Assembly (NCBI GenBank): GCA_964445775.1
Contig: CAYUMH010000007.1
Span: forward strand, 17,482-81,481
Direction: 5' to 3'
Length of the DNA stretch: 64,000 bases
Source of the DNA: Terrimonas sp964445775
GTDB lineage: Bacteria; Bacteroidota; Bacteroidia; Chitinophagales; Chitinophagaceae
Shown here in pieces: positions 43,041 to 52,476 of this stretch. A program made the position numbers and the translations under genes. The notes under the pieces are model-generated. The model was not told the DNA's origin, made no database searches, and worked only from the letters and a program-made list of their open reading frames with translations. Positions within the stretch are counted from its first letter, which is position 1. Each line of letters opens with the position of its first letter.

Positions 43041-44171
43041 ATGCTATTCATCACTTATATTACAAAACGGTTACCCTTCATCGTTTTTACGGTTATCCTT
43101 ACCGGCTTTGTATACATCGGTAAACTTGCAGCACAAACTGCTGCCAATAATTTTAAAGTCATTGCCTATTACTCCTCCAATGCCGGCGGTATTGATAGTT
43201 TTCCCATTGAAAAACTCACCCATATTATTTATAGCTTTTGTCACCTCAAAGGCAACCGGCTGAATGTAGATGATAAAGGGGATTCTCTGACCATACAAAA
43301 GCTGGTGGCTTTAAAATCACGTAATCCCAAACTGAAAGTATTATTATCATTGGGTGGCTGGGGCGGATGCGCCACCTGTTCCGATGTTTTTTCAACGGCC
43401 GCTGCAAGAGCCACCTTCGCCCTTTCGGTAAAAGAGCTGGCCGCTTATTTTAAAACAGATGGTATTGACCTGGACTGGGAATATCCCACTATTGAAGGAC
43501 CGCCCGGCCACGCCTATAAACCGGAGGATAAAGATAATTTTACCGCTTTGATACAACAGCTGCGTAACACACTGGGGCAGCAACAGGAGATCAGTTTTGC
43601 TGCCGGCGGCTTTAAAAAATACCTGACCGATGCGGTTGACTGGAAAGCCATCATACCCTTGTTAGATTATGTGAACCTGATGAATTATGATATGGTACAT
43701 GGCAACTCCACCCGTACCGGTCACCACACCCCGCTTTACCTTACTCCCGAACAAAACGAATCGGTGGATGCCTGTGTAAAATATTTATTATCCATTGGTG
43801 TGCCTGCCAAAAAAATGATCATCGGTGCCGCTTTTTATGGCCGCAGCTGGATCAATGTGCCTGATAAAAACAATGGTTTATACCAGCCCGGGCAGTTTAA
43901 AAGTTTCCTGCCTTATACTATGTTTGATCAGCTCATCAATACCAAAAATGGGTTCCGGTTTTATTATGATGCCAAAGCACAGGCCAGTTATGCCTATAAC
44001 CCGGCAACAAAAACCTTTGCCACTTTTGATGATAAAGCGTCCATTGCTAAAAAGACCAAATATGCCATTGATCATGGCCTGGGCGGTATTATGTTCTGGG
44101 AATTAAGTAACGATAAAAAACATGGTTACCTGGATGTGATTGACGCTGCCATAAAAGCTATAAAAAAATAG
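43041..44171 (+). CDS. GH18 family chitinase
   Basis: The 376-aa secreted enzyme has a signal/anchor region (LPFIVFTVILTGFVYIGKLAAQ), then a GH18 barrel: FKVIAYYSSNAG, LLSLGGWGGC, the catalytic DGIDLDWEYP (DxxDxDxE with the acid Glu), EISFAAGGFKKY, YVNLMNYDMVHG and GLGGIMFWELSNDKKHGYLDVID. It hydrolyses chitin or related GlcNAc polymers, or acts as an endo-N-acetylglucosaminidase. No carbohydrate-binding domain. Directly downstream are fragments of a second GH18 copy. Confidence 0.95.
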   Translation: MLFITYITKRLPFIVFTVILTGFVYIGKLAAQTAANNFKVIAYYSSNAGGIDSFPIEKLTHIIYSFCHLKGNRLNVDDKGDSLTIQKLVALKSRNPKLKVLLSLGGWGGCATCSDVFSTAAARATFALSVKELAAYFKTDGIDLDWEYPTIEGPPGHAYKPEDKDNFTALIQQLRNTLGQQQEISFAAGGFKKYLTDAVDWKAIIPLLDYVNLMNYDMVHGNSTRTGHHTPLYLTPEQNESVDACVKYLLSIGVPAKKMIIGAAFYGRSWINVPDKNNGLYQPGQFKSFLPYTMFDQLINTKNGFRFYYDAKAQASYAYNPATKTFATFDDKASIAKKTKYAIDHGLGGIMFWELSNDKKHGYLDVIDAAIKAIKK

Positions 44172-44195
44172 GCCTATAAACTTAAAACATACTGG

Positions 44196-44350
44196 CGCAA
44201 GTGTTCCGAAGGACCACTTGTGTTTACTAATACTACCCGGATTGTATCCGGGATTTACAATCTACATAAACGTAAAAAGATACTTACGAAAAATGTTCCT
44301 GTATCAATCGCCAAAGGCGACAGAATAATATTACGAAGCTACAAGCTTCG
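44196..44350 (+). repeat. 155-bp multi-hairpin element, copy R1
   Basis: A 155-bp unit starting CGCAAGTGTTCCGAAGGAC and ending GAAGCTACAAGCTTCG. It folds into four stem-loops: CGCAAGTG/CACTTGTG enclosing TCC-GAA-GGA; CCCGGA-TTGTA-TCCGGG; CGCC-AAA-GGCG; GAAGC-TACAA-GCTTC. It differs from R2 at about eight positions. A mobile REP- or MITE-like element is the best guess; no transposase gene is near. Confidence 0.85.
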
Positions 44351-44355
44351 AATAG

Positions 44356-44392
44356 CCGAGATCAGCTTTGCAGCCTGCTGTTTTAAAAAATA
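44356..44392 (+). pseudogene. GH18 internal fragment
   Basis: This encodes EISFAACCFKKY, the counterpart of EISFAAGGFKKY in the intact chitinase (43587-43622). DNA identity is about 31 of 36 bases, with two of five changes synonymous-like. It is a remnant of a second chitinase copy. Confidence 0.8.
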
Positions 44393-44400
44393 CAAACTAT

Positions 44401-44555
44401 CGCAAGTGTTCCGAAGGGTCCCTTGCGTTTACTAATACTACCCGGATTGTATCCGGGATTTACAATCTACATAACCGTAAAAAGGTGCTTACGAAAAAAG
44501 TTCCTGTATCAATCGCCAAAGGCGACAGAATAATATTACGAAGCTACAAGCTTCG
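44401..44555 (+). repeat. 155-bp multi-hairpin element, copy R2
   Basis: Same length, order and orientation as R1, 205 bp downstream. In the first stem the G-T pair of R1 is a G-C pair here (CTTGCG), a compensatory-type change, while another pair is lost. Confidence 0.85.
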
Positions 44556-44562
44556 TACAGCC

Positions 44563-44614
44563 AATAAAAAACATGGTTACCAGGATATGATTGACGCTAC
44601 GATAAAGCCATAAA
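44563..44614 (+). pseudogene. GH18 3'-end fragment
   Basis: This encodes NKKHGYQDMIDATIKP and a stop, matching the C terminus DKKHGYLDVIDAAIKAIKK of the intact chitinase. It is the tail of a decayed tandem duplicate, joined in frame to the end of R2. Confidence 0.85.
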
Positions 44615-44645
44615 AAAACCTGTAAGACTTTATAATCTTACAGGT
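44611..44645 (-). terminator. Terminator of the nuo operon
   Basis: On the minus strand ACCTGTAAGA (44645-44636), eight-base loop, TCTTACAGGT (44627-44618), then TTTTTTT. It lies 35 bp beyond the nuoN stop. Confidence 0.93.
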
Positions 44646-44679
44646 CAGTCATATGCCTTACAGACTTACGCCTTATACC

Positions 44680-46053
44680 TTAAAAGTACAGCCAGTTGGT
44701 AATTAAGTTAGGGAATATACCCAGCAGGATAACAATAACCGCAACGGCCAGTAAAGTGTATTTAAACGCATTACTTGCCTGTATATTGGCATTGCCCTGT
44801 TTAAAGTACATGGCCTGTATCACCCGGAAATAGTAGTACACACTCACTGCTGCCATTACCAGGGAGAAGATGGCTAACCATAAATGTCCCTTGGTTTCAA
44901 TAACAGCCTGTATCATGTAAAACTTTGCCAGAAAGCCTGCTGTAAGCGGAATACCCGCCAATGATAAAATGAATATGGTAATAGCAGCCGCTACCAATGG
45001 TTGTTGTTTGGCCAGTCCGTTAAAGCCATCAAATGTATAATCATCTATTTTGGTCAATACAGAAAAAATACCAATTGTAGCAAGACTATAAGCAGCTGCA
45101 TACAATAGTAAACCTTCCTGCGCAATGCCGTTCATGGCAAATACAGCCAGTAACATAAAGCCCGCCTGCGCAATACTGGAGTAAGCCAGCATACGTTTAA
45201 CACTGTGCTGGAACACGGCCGTAATATTGCCTATAAATAAAGTAACCGCAGCTAATATGGCCATCCAGAACTGCCACTGTTGTGCCAGCACACCGAACGA
45301 ATCGTTAAACAACCGGAAGAAAGAAAAGAATACCGCTGCTTTAACAATAGTAGCCATGAAAGAGGTAAACACCGTTGGTGCGCCATCGTAAACGTCAGGC
45401 GTCCAGAAATGTAAAGGCGCTACCGACGCTTTAAATGCCATAGAGAACAACAGTAATAACATGCCCGCAATGGCCAAAGGCGAATCAATATTTTTAGTAA
45501 AGTTGAATAACTCCACGCTAAACGTTCCCTGGGCACCGTAAATAAGTGTAATACCCATTAACATTAAACCGGTAGAGAAACAGCCCATTAAGAAATATTT
45601 CAATGCGGCTTCATTACTTTTTAAGTTTCGTTTATCGCTGCCGGTAAGTATGTACAACGGAATAGATACTATTTCAATACCCAAGAAAAGTATGAGTAAA
45701 GATTCAAAGGCCGATACCAATACAATACCACATAACACAAAGAACAGCAGGGCAAAGTATTCTGCATAGTTCACCTTACTTACCTTTTCCATATCCCTGG
45801 CCGTAAGCAGGAAGTACACCAGTAAGGCAAAAATAGCAATGCTGATGAACAGCAAAGTATACCTGTCAAAAGATAAGAAGCCGGCTGTGTTAATGTTAAA
45901 TAACCTGGTGCCGTACATTTCCAGTACGTTCAACACCAGCAAAATAATGGTTCCGGTAATACCCATGGTGCGTACGGTAGCGGTATTCTTTACCAGAAAA
46001 CTGCTAAACATCATTACTACACCTAAAATGGCCGATATCAATAATACGTTCAT
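44680..46053 (-). CDS. nuoN: NADH-quinone oxidoreductase subunit N
   Basis: 457 aa, about 13-14 transmembrane helices, one of the antiporter-like proton channel subunits of complex I. Conserved parts: LLILFLGIEIVSIPLYIL, SNEAALKYFLMGCFSTGLML, FKASVAPLHFWTPDVYDGAPT and SVKRMLAYSSIAQAGFML, with the channel lysines in FKASV and HSVKRM. Last gene of the operon, 10 bp after nuoM, and followed by the operon terminator. Confidence 0.96.
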   Translation of the reverse strand: MNVLLISAILGVVMMFSSFLVKNTATVRTMGITGTIILLVLNVLEMYGTRLFNINTAGFLSFDRYTLLFISIAIFALLVYFLLTARDMEKVSKVNYAEYFALLFFVLCGIVLVSAFESLLILFLGIEIVSIPLYILTGSDKRNLKSNEAALKYFLMGCFSTGLMLMGITLIYGAQGTFSVELFNFTKNIDSPLAIAGMLLLLFSMAFKASVAPLHFWTPDVYDGAPTVFTSFMATIVKAAVFFSFFRLFNDSFGVLAQQWQFWMAILAAVTLFIGNITAVFQHSVKRMLAYSSIAQAGFMLLAVFAMNGIAQEGLLLYAAAYSLATIGIFSVLTKIDDYTFDGFNGLAKQQPLVAAAITIFILSLAGIPLTAGFLAKFYMIQAVIETKGHLWLAIFSLVMAAVSVYYYFRVIQAMYFKQGNANIQASNAFKYTLLAVAVIVILLGIFPNLITNWLYF

Positions 46054-46063
46054 AACTTCTTTA

Positions 46064-47545
46064 TTACTTCTTCAACAAATGAAGTATGTCAGCTTGTTTT
46101 AATAATTCATCTGTAATTGCCTGTGTAAAGTTCAGTGCCGGTTGCGGATACACACCCATTACTATAATTACCACAGCGATCAGGCTTAAAATAATTTTTT
46201 CGTTCCACTTAATGTCTACGGCATTTTCTGTTAAAGCATTTGCCGGTCCATAAAAAACTTTGCGGGTCATACGTAACGTGTACACAGCGCCCAGGATAAT
46301 ACCCAAACCGGCCAGTACCGTAAACACCACATTATAATTCGTTACTTCAGAATTTAATATACCATTGAACATTAAGAACTCGCCCACAAACGCATTGGTC
46401 AGCGGTAAAGCAATATTGGCAAAGGCAAACAGTACAAAGAAGATGGCCAGTACCGGTGCTTTCTGCGCCAGGCCACCCAGTTCAGACATTTTACGGGTGC
46501 CGAACTGGCGCTCAATAATTTCTACCACCATCCACAATGCAATGATATTGATACCGTGGTTAAACATTTGTATCATCACCCCCTGAAAACTGCTTTGGTT
46601 TTCGGAAAAAATAGCAATAGCCATTAAGCCGATGTGCGCAATGGAAGAATAAGCTATTAAACGTTTCATATCATCCTGGCGCATGGCAATCAGGGATGCG
46701 TAAATAATACCGATCACTGCCATGGAGGAAGTAAGATCGCCCCAGCTGTAAGCCGCCTGTGGTACAATGGGTAATACCCAGCGTAACAAACCCAGTACCC
46801 CCATTTTTACCATAACGCCGCTCAGTACCATAGTAGCCGCCGTAGGCGATTGCTCATAGGTATCGGGCTGCCAGGTATGAAAAGGAAAGATGGGCATTTT
46901 AACCGCAAAGGCGATGAACAGTAACCAGAATAACCACATCTGGTCGTTATAGGACAATGCCTGTCCGGCTTTATAAAAATCGGCAATAGCAAATGAATGG
47001 TTAGGCGTTTGAAAGTAGATATAGATCAGCGCCACCAGCATTAATACAGAACCAAAGAAGGTATAAATGAAAAACTTAAAGGTAACCGGGATGCGTTTTT
47101 CGCCACCCCATTGTGAGCAGATAAAATACATGGGTATCAAAGCCAGCTCCCAGAAAAAGTAAAACAGTAAGGCATCCATGGCCATAAACACACCCAACAT
47201 ACCTGCCAGGCCTAATAACATCCAGCCAAAAAAGTTTTTAGCATTGGTATACTGGCGGTGCCAGGTAGCCACAAAAATTAGCGGCAGGGCCAATGCACCC
47301 AACAGGCTTAACGTATAACCCAGGCCATCCAGTTTTAAGGCAAAGGATGCACCCAGCGGTTGTATCCAATCGGCGTGAAAACTTAAACATTCGGGTTTAT
47401 TGTAAACCGCCAGACCTAAAAATGCCACCAGCAATGTAGCAATTGCCGTAAGCAGGGACCAGTTACGGGCCGCATTGTCACTCTTTAAAAAGAAAGTAAC
47501 CATACCGCCTAATAATGGAATCAATAATAATAAAAGTGCGATCAT
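46064..47545 (-). CDS. nuoM: NADH-quinone oxidoreductase subunit M
   Basis: 493 aa, about 14 helices, antiporter-like proton-pumping subunit. Motifs: FFWELALIPMYFICSQWGG (with the key Glu), FAVKMPIFPFHTWQPDTYEQSPTAATMVLSGVMVKMG and QDDMKRLIAYSSIAHIGLM. Adjacent nuoN overlaps no sequence but starts 10 bp later. The 248-bp gap to nuoL contains repeat copy A7 and octad array O1. Confidence 0.97.
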   Translation of the reverse strand: MIALLLLLIPLLGGMVTFFLKSDNAARNWSLLTAIATLLVAFLGLAVYNKPECLSFHADWIQPLGASFALKLDGLGYTLSLLGALALPLIFVATWHRQYTNAKNFFGWMLLGLAGMLGVFMAMDALLFYFFWELALIPMYFICSQWGGEKRIPVTFKFFIYTFFGSVLMLVALIYIYFQTPNHSFAIADFYKAGQALSYNDQMWLFWLLFIAFAVKMPIFPFHTWQPDTYEQSPTAATMVLSGVMVKMGVLGLLRWVLPIVPQAAYSWGDLTSSMAVIGIIYASLIAMRQDDMKRLIAYSSIAHIGLMAIAIFSENQSSFQGVMIQMFNHGINIIALWMVVEIIERQFGTRKMSELGGLAQKAPVLAIFFVLFAFANIALPLTNAFVGEFLMFNGILNSEVTNYNVVFTVLAGLGIILGAVYTLRMTRKVFYGPANALTENAVDIKWNEKIILSLIAVVIIVMGVYPQPALNFTQAITDELLKQADILHLLKK

Positions 47546-47640
47546 ATTACAACCTATCCTTTGCAGGATTTTTTTTATTTATGTTACCAACTTCAGTTCC
47601 CTGATACCCCAACCCCTTAAGGGACGGTTGGTTGTGTCAC

Positions 47641-47669
47641 TCACTGCATCGTCCCGTTCTTTGCTCAGC
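47641..47669 (-). repeat. Dispersed intergenic repeat, copy A7
   Basis: Reverse complement GCTGAGCAAAGAACGGGACG plus ATGCAGTGA matches the left half of copy A2 (GCTGAGCGGCAAACAGAACG plus ATGCAGT). It lies in the nuoL-nuoM gap. Confidence 0.7.
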
Positions 47670-47753
47670 ATGATGTTATGCTATGGTCGCTTATCAGCGC
47701 TTCAACAGCACAGACTATATCAAGTTTGAAAGAACAATGTTTTAATGACACTT

Positions 47754-47785
47754 CATCAGCACATTAGCAAATCAGCACATTAGCT
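47754..47785. repeat. Octad array O1
   Basis: Four 8-bp units in register: catcagca, cattagca, aatcagca, cattagct. Located just after the nuoL stop. The unit is shared with array O2 at 53630. Confidence 0.85.
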
Positions 47786-47793
47786 AATTATGT

Positions 47794-49683
47794 TTATTTT
47801 CTTAAGAAAAACTGTACAACAAAAATTAATAAAATACTCACTACCATCAGCAATACATAACTGCCTACCTGGCCGCTTTGTACCCACCTGAACTGGCGGC
47901 CACCATAGTTTACCAAACGGCCAACGCCATTTACCAAGCCATCCACTACTTTTTTATCAAAAATATTATTCAGAAAATCGGCTAACGCTTTTAAAGGCTT
48001 TACAATAATGGTATCATACAATTCATCCACATACCATTTGTTCTCCAGCACTTTGGCAAAGCCGGTATTTTCTTTCTCTTTATAGTTTTTGTAAATGCTC
48101 CAGGCTGCAAATACCATTACCAGTACCAATACCGTTGACAAGCCCATTAAAAAATATTCTTCAGTATGCGAAACAGGATGTCCCTCTGCAATGGCAATAA
48201 CCGGTGCCAGGAAATGCGGCAGTTCGTCGCTGCCACCCAGTACCGCCGGTATACCTACAAAACCACCGATAACCGATAGTATGGCCAGTACAATTAAAGG
48301 CAGGGTCATGGCCTTTGGACTTTCATGTAAATGATGCTCCTGCTCATGTGTACCACGGAATTTACCGGTAAAAGTGATAAACAGTAAACGGAACATATAA
48401 AACGCGGTAAGCAGGGCTGCAAATAAAGCAATACCATACATTACCGGGCTATGCGCATAAGCACTTAATAAAATAGCATCTTTAGAGAAGAAGCCGGATA
48501 AAGGCGGGATACCGGCAATAGCGATACAACCGATCACAAATGTCCAGAAGGTAACCGGCATTTTTTTAGACAGGCCGCCCATTTTACGGATGTCCTGCTC
48601 ACCACCCATGGCATGAATCACACTACCACTACCTAAGAACATGAGGGCTTTGAAGAAAGCATGGGTCATTACATGGAAAACAGCCGCGGCATAAGCGCCT
48701 GTACCCAGGGCCAGGAACATAAAGCCTAACTGGCTAACAGTAGAGTAAGCCAATACCTTTTTAATATCATTTTGTTTTAATGCAATGCTGGCAGCCAGTA
48801 AGGCAGTAGCCAGCCCAACCCAGGCAATAATGTTTAATACATCCGGGGCCAGCGAGTATAATACGTTACTACGGGCAATCATATAAATACCAGCGGTAAC
48901 CATGGTAGCGGCATGTATCAGGGCCGATACCGGTGTAGGACCCGCCATGGCATCGGGTAACCAGGTGTACAAAGGAATCTGGGCGCTTTTACCGGTAGCA
49001 CCTACAAATAGTAATAAGGTGATGACGGTTATATCAGTCGTAGTTAAGTTTTTTAATCCTTCGGCGCTAAACACTTCAGTATAACTTAGCGAACCTACTT
49101 TACCAATTAACCAGAAAATAGCAATTAAAAAAGCCAGGTCACCAATACGGTTCATAATAAAGGCCTTGGAGGCAGCTTTATTGTATTCCGGTTTTTTAAA
49201 CCAGAAACCGATCAGTAAATAAGAACATAAACCTACCCCTTCCCAGCCAATGAACATGATAACAAAGTTGGCTCCCATTACCAGCAACAGCATGGAGAAC
49301 ACGAACAGGTTCAGGTAAGCGAAGTAACGGGCAAAGTGTTCCGGCTTTTCATCGTGCATGTAAGAGGTAGAGTATACATGTATTAAAAAGCCCACACCGG
49401 TAATAATTAACAGGAAGATGGATGACAACTGGTCAACCTGGAAAGCAAAAGGAATAGTAAGCCCGCCTACCGATATAAAGTTAAAGTAGCTCACCACCTC
49501 GGTGTTACCACCTTTAACCTGGAAAAAGAAGATAAGGCTTACAATAAACGAGGCCAGTATAGCGCCGCTGCCAATTGTTCCTATAACACCTTTAGAAAGT
49601 TTATTACGCCCTAACCCGTTGATGAGAAAACCCAGCAAAGGAAAAAGCGGAATAAGATAAGCCAGTTGTAAAACGTTCTTCAT
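47794..49683 (-). CDS. nuoL: NADH-quinone oxidoreductase subunit L
   Basis: 629 aa, about 16 helices including the long lateral helix that clamps the membrane arm. Motifs: FIGWEGVGLCSYLLIGFW, GKSAQIPLYTWLPDAMAGPTPVSALIHAATMVTAG, and KQNDIKKVLAYSTVSQLGFM, with conserved Glu and Lys residues of the proton channel. Standard length. 99 bp after nuoK on the same strand. Confidence 0.97.
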   Translation of the reverse strand: MKNVLQLAYLIPLFPLLGFLINGLGRNKLSKGVIGTIGSGAILASFIVSLIFFFQVKGGNTEVVSYFNFISVGGLTIPFAFQVDQLSSIFLLIITGVGFLIHVYSTSYMHDEKPEHFARYFAYLNLFVFSMLLLVMGANFVIMFIGWEGVGLCSYLLIGFWFKKPEYNKAASKAFIMNRIGDLAFLIAIFWLIGKVGSLSYTEVFSAEGLKNLTTTDITVITLLLFVGATGKSAQIPLYTWLPDAMAGPTPVSALIHAATMVTAGIYMIARSNVLYSLAPDVLNIIAWVGLATALLAASIALKQNDIKKVLAYSTVSQLGFMFLALGTGAYAAAVFHVMTHAFFKALMFLGSGSVIHAMGGEQDIRKMGGLSKKMPVTFWTFVIGCIAIAGIPPLSGFFSKDAILLSAYAHSPVMYGIALFAALLTAFYMFRLLFITFTGKFRGTHEQEHHLHESPKAMTLPLIVLAILSVIGGFVGIPAVLGGSDELPHFLAPVIAIAEGHPVSHTEEYFLMGLSTVLVLVMVFAAWSIYKNYKEKENTGFAKVLENKWYVDELYDTIIVKPLKALADFLNNIFDKKVVDGLVNGVGRLVNYGGRQFRWVQSGQVGSYVLLMVVSILLIFVVQFFLRK

Positions 49684-49782
49684 AACTATGTTTCAATTAG
49701 TACAGTCCGAACTAATCTTGTTTCGGTTTTGCTAATTTGTTACCTGAAATATAATGTAGTTAACCCGTAAGCTTTTGAGGGC

Positions 49783-50112
49783 TTAGTGTTTTAACCTGTT
49801 TAAAAAGTTTACATCCACCGAATGTATATTTCTATACATCATTACAATAATGGCCAGCCCCACACTTACCTCGGCTGCTGCTACCACCATAATAAAAAAT
49901 ACAAATAACTGCCCGTCAGTACCGGCCGTAGTAAACGGCGATCCGGCACTTAAGTAATGCATTTTGGAAAACGCTACCAGCAGCAGGTTCACCGCATTTA
50001 ACATAAGCTCCACACACATGAAAATAATGATGGCATTACGGCGTGTTAATACACCTACCATACCAATAGCAAATAATGCTAACGAAAGAAATATGTAATA
50101 ATTTATGGGCAT
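49783..50112 (-). CDS. nuoK: NADH-quinone oxidoreductase subunit K
   Basis: 109 aa, three membrane helices: YYIFLSLALFAIGMVGVLTRRNAI, FMCVELMLNAVNLLLVAF and FVFFIMVVAAAEVSVGLAIIVMMYR. The membrane glutamates in MCVELMLN and AAAEVSVG are the ones needed for proton translocation. 18 bp after nuoJ. Confidence 0.96.
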   Translation of the reverse strand: MPINYYIFLSLALFAIGMVGVLTRRNAIIIFMCVELMLNAVNLLLVAFSKMHYLSAGSPFTTAGTDGQLFVFFIMVVAAAEVSVGLAIIVMMYRNIHSVDVNFLNRLKH

Positions 50113-50130
50113 TATTATACCGTTTAAATT

Positions 50131-50631
50131 TTAGTCTTTTTTACCTAATACAACCGCCCCTACCATGGCGCTTAAAAATAATATGCTGCTCAGCTCAAAA
50201 GGTATTACATAAGTAGTGAACAGCTCTTTACCCAGGCTTTTAATTAAACCTATATCGCCGGTATTAACCTGTGCAAACTGGCCTTTTAATTCACTATCCC
50301 TTAAAGCTGCTACCAATACCAGCATTAAACAGCCGCCCGCAATACCACCTGCCAGTTTTATCCAGCGGTTACGTTTAGGTTCCGTTGTTTTATTCAGGTT
50401 CATTAACATGATCACAAACAGGAACAGTACCATAATAGCCCCGGCGTAAACAATAATATTTACAACCGCCAGGAACTGGGCATTTAATACAATATAATGC
50501 CCTGAAATGGCAAAGAAGGTCATGATTAACCACAATACGCTATGCACCGGGTTACGGCTTACCACTACCATTAAGGCACCAAATAATGCCAGTATAGATA
50601 AAAACCAAAATAATATTTGTGTTACACTCAT
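50131..50631 (-). CDS. nuoJ: NADH-quinone oxidoreductase subunit J
   Basis: 166 aa, five membrane helices. Recognised from ALMVVVSRNPVHSVLWLIMTF, FLAVVNIIVYAGAIMVLFLFVIMLMNL and the C-terminal PFELSSILFLSAMVGAVVLGKKD. The pi-bulge helix region with YAGAIMVLF is conserved. 57 bp after nuoI, 18 bp before nuoK. Confidence 0.95.
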   Translation of the reverse strand: MSVTQILFWFLSILALFGALMVVVSRNPVHSVLWLIMTFFAISGHYIVLNAQFLAVVNIIVYAGAIMVLFLFVIMLMNLNKTTEPKRNRWIKLAGGIAGGCLMLVLVAALRDSELKGQFAQVNTGDIGLIKSLGKELFTTYVIPFELSSILFLSAMVGAVVLGKKD

Positions 50632-50688
50632 TGTTCGTGACTAATACCGTTAATGAATATTTCAAATTTTAATAAAAACCGAAATAGT

Positions 50689-51228
50689 TTATTGCTTTGC
50701 TTTATCGCCCAATGCTTTTTTATATCCTTCAGGATCTTCTACCGGGTTGGGTATTAACAGATCCTGTTTTTTGTATATAAACCCTGTACGGCCATAGTTG
50801 GCCGGTGCAAATGTTTCTGATAGATAAATGGCATCTTTAGGACAGGCCTCCTCACAATACCCGCAAAAAATACAACGCAGCATGTTTATCTCATACTTGG
50901 CAGCATATTTTTCTTCACGGTATAAATGCTCTTCGCCATTCTCCCTTTCGGCAGCCTCCATGGTAATAGCTTCGGCCGGACAGGCCACCGCACATAAGCC
51001 GCAGGCAGTACAGCGCTCACGCCCTTCCTCGTCACGATTTAAAATGTGCAAACCGCGGAATACTTTAGAAAAAGGTCTTTGCTGTTCAGGATACTGAATA
51101 GTTGGCTTTTTCCTAAAAAAGTGTTTAAGGGTAATCATCATGCCTTTGGCAATATTCCAGAGATACAGGCTCTCCAGGAATGTCATCGGCTTCCGATCTA
51201 CCTGTTTTGACTTATTCGTTAATTGCAT
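50689..51228 (-). CDS. nuoI: NADH-quinone oxidoreductase subunit I
   Basis: 179 aa from the ATG at 51228 (MQLTNKSKQVDRKPMTFLE), where family similarity begins; ATGs at 51240 and 51264 are also in frame. An N-terminal amphipathic helix attaches it to the membrane arm (WNIAKGMMITLKHFF). Two 4Fe-4S clusters (N6a and N6b) are bound by CTACGLCAVACP and CIFCGYCEEACP. It passes electrons from NuoG toward NuoB. Confidence 0.95.
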   Translation of the reverse strand: MQLTNKSKQVDRKPMTFLESLYLWNIAKGMMITLKHFFRKKPTIQYPEQQRPFSKVFRGLHILNRDEEGRERCTACGLCAVACPAEAITMEAAERENGEEHLYREEKYAAKYEINMLRCIFCGYCEEACPKDAIYLSETFAPANYGRTGFIYKKQDLLIPNPVEDPEGYKKALGDKAKQ

Positions 51229-51329
51229 TTTAACCCCCATCCCTTCCGGGAAAGTTTTAAACATTATCACCAAGCTATGCGTTTAGTAATAGTGTTATCG
51301 TTGTTTATTATTTCAATGTCGCAAATGTA

Positions 51330-51378
51330 GTAGTTAGTAGTCAGTATTAAGTATTGAGCGTTTAGTATTAAGACTATT
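51330..51378. repeat. Heptad array H9
   Basis: Seven 7-bp units in register in the nuoH-nuoI gap: gtagtta, gtagtca, gtattaa, gtattga, gcgttta, gtattaa, gactatt. Confidence 0.8.
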
Positions 51379-51415
51379 TCCCTTACTTTTTTACTTACAA
51401 CTGTACACTACAAAA

Positions 51416-52465
51416 TTATTTCTTCAGCCACAGGATAACTGCCGCCGAAATGATCATATTTACCAGTGCCAGCGGAATTAATTTTTTCCAGCCCAGGTTC
51501 ATCAACTGGTCAAAGCGGAAACGCGGAACAGTCCAGCGTATCCACATGAACACAAATACAAAGAACAGTGCTTTACCCATGATCACGGCAAAGCCGATCA
51601 ATGAAAGCAGGTTCTGGTTCAATCCCCAGGAGGCTTCATCCACAAATGGTATATCATAACCGCCAAAAAACAGGCAGGTCATAATTACACAGCTGATGAA
51701 CATGTTGATATATTCCGCAAACAGGTAAAAACCAAGCTTCATGGAAGAGTATTCCTGGTGGTAACCAAAGTTCAATTCACTTTCCGCTTCGGGTAAGTCA
51801 AAAGGTGTACGGTTACACTCGGCCAGGGCACATACAAAAAATACAATAAAACCAAGCGGCTGATAAATAACATGCCAGCCGTTATCGATCTGGCTTTGCA
51901 CAATGCTGCTCATTTTCAGGTCGCCTACAAATAACAACACACCCAGTAAAGCCAGGCCCATGGGTAACTCGTAAGATACCATTTGCGAAGCGCCACGGAT
52001 ACCCGCTAATAAAGAGAATTTATTGTTACTGGCCCATCCGCCGATCATAATACCATATACACCAACACTAACTGCGGCAAATACAAAGAGAATGCCCACA
52101 TTAATATCTGCTATCTGTAAAGGCACATCACGGCCGCCAATACTTAAAGGCGTGCTCCAGGGAATTACCGCGCTGGTTAATAAAGCGGTGATCATGGCCA
52201 GGGCGGGGCCCAGGATGAACAGGAATTTTGAGGAAGCCAGTGGAATGATCTCTTCCTTAAAGAAAAGTTTACCCGCATCGGCAAATGGTTGTAACAAACC
52301 AAAGGGGCCTGCACGGTTAGGACCCAACCGGTCCTGGAAAAAACCTGCCACCTTACGTTCGCCGTAGGTGGAGTACATGGCAACTACCATTGATAATGTA
52401 ACAATACAAACAATCAATAATAATTTCTCAATGATAAAAAACCAGTCAATCGCTAATAAATACAT
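51416..52465 (-). CDS. nuoH: NADH-quinone oxidoreductase subunit H
   Basis: 349 aa, eight helices, forms the quinone-binding chamber with NuoB and NuoD. Motifs: YSTYGERKVAGFFQDRLGPNRAGPFGLLQPFADAGKLFFKE, GIRGASQMVSYELPMGLALL, and FDLPEAESELNFGYHQEYSSMKLGFYLFAEY. All acidic loop residues are present. 11 bp after nuoG. The last 50 bp before nuoI hold array H9. Confidence 0.97.
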   Translation of the reverse strand: MYLLAIDWFFIIEKLLLIVCIVTLSMVVAMYSTYGERKVAGFFQDRLGPNRAGPFGLLQPFADAGKLFFKEEIIPLASSKFLFILGPALAMITALLTSAVIPWSTPLSIGGRDVPLQIADINVGILFVFAAVSVGVYGIMIGGWASNNKFSLLAGIRGASQMVSYELPMGLALLGVLLFVGDLKMSSIVQSQIDNGWHVIYQPLGFIVFFVCALAECNRTPFDLPEAESELNFGYHQEYSSMKLGFYLFAEYINMFISCVIMTCLFFGGYDIPFVDEASWGLNQNLLSLIGFAVIMGKALFFVFVFMWIRWTVPRFRFDQLMNLGWKKLIPLALVNMIISAAVILWLKK

Positions 52466-52476
52466 ATTGGTTTGTA

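Larger units (their letters stand above)
44172..44679. other. 508-bp region: decayed GH18 copy with palindromic elements
   Basis: It comprises R1 (44196-44350), a GH18 internal fragment (44356-44392), R2 (44401-44555), a GH18 3'-end fragment (44563-44614) and the nuo operon terminator (44611-44645). See separate entries. Confidence 0.8.

Noticed and set aside
44220..44613. Two open frames over R1 and R2 (71 and 81 codons) as genes
   Set aside because: They are almost identical because they are translations of the repeat element and end in chitinase remnants; no independent start signal or family match.
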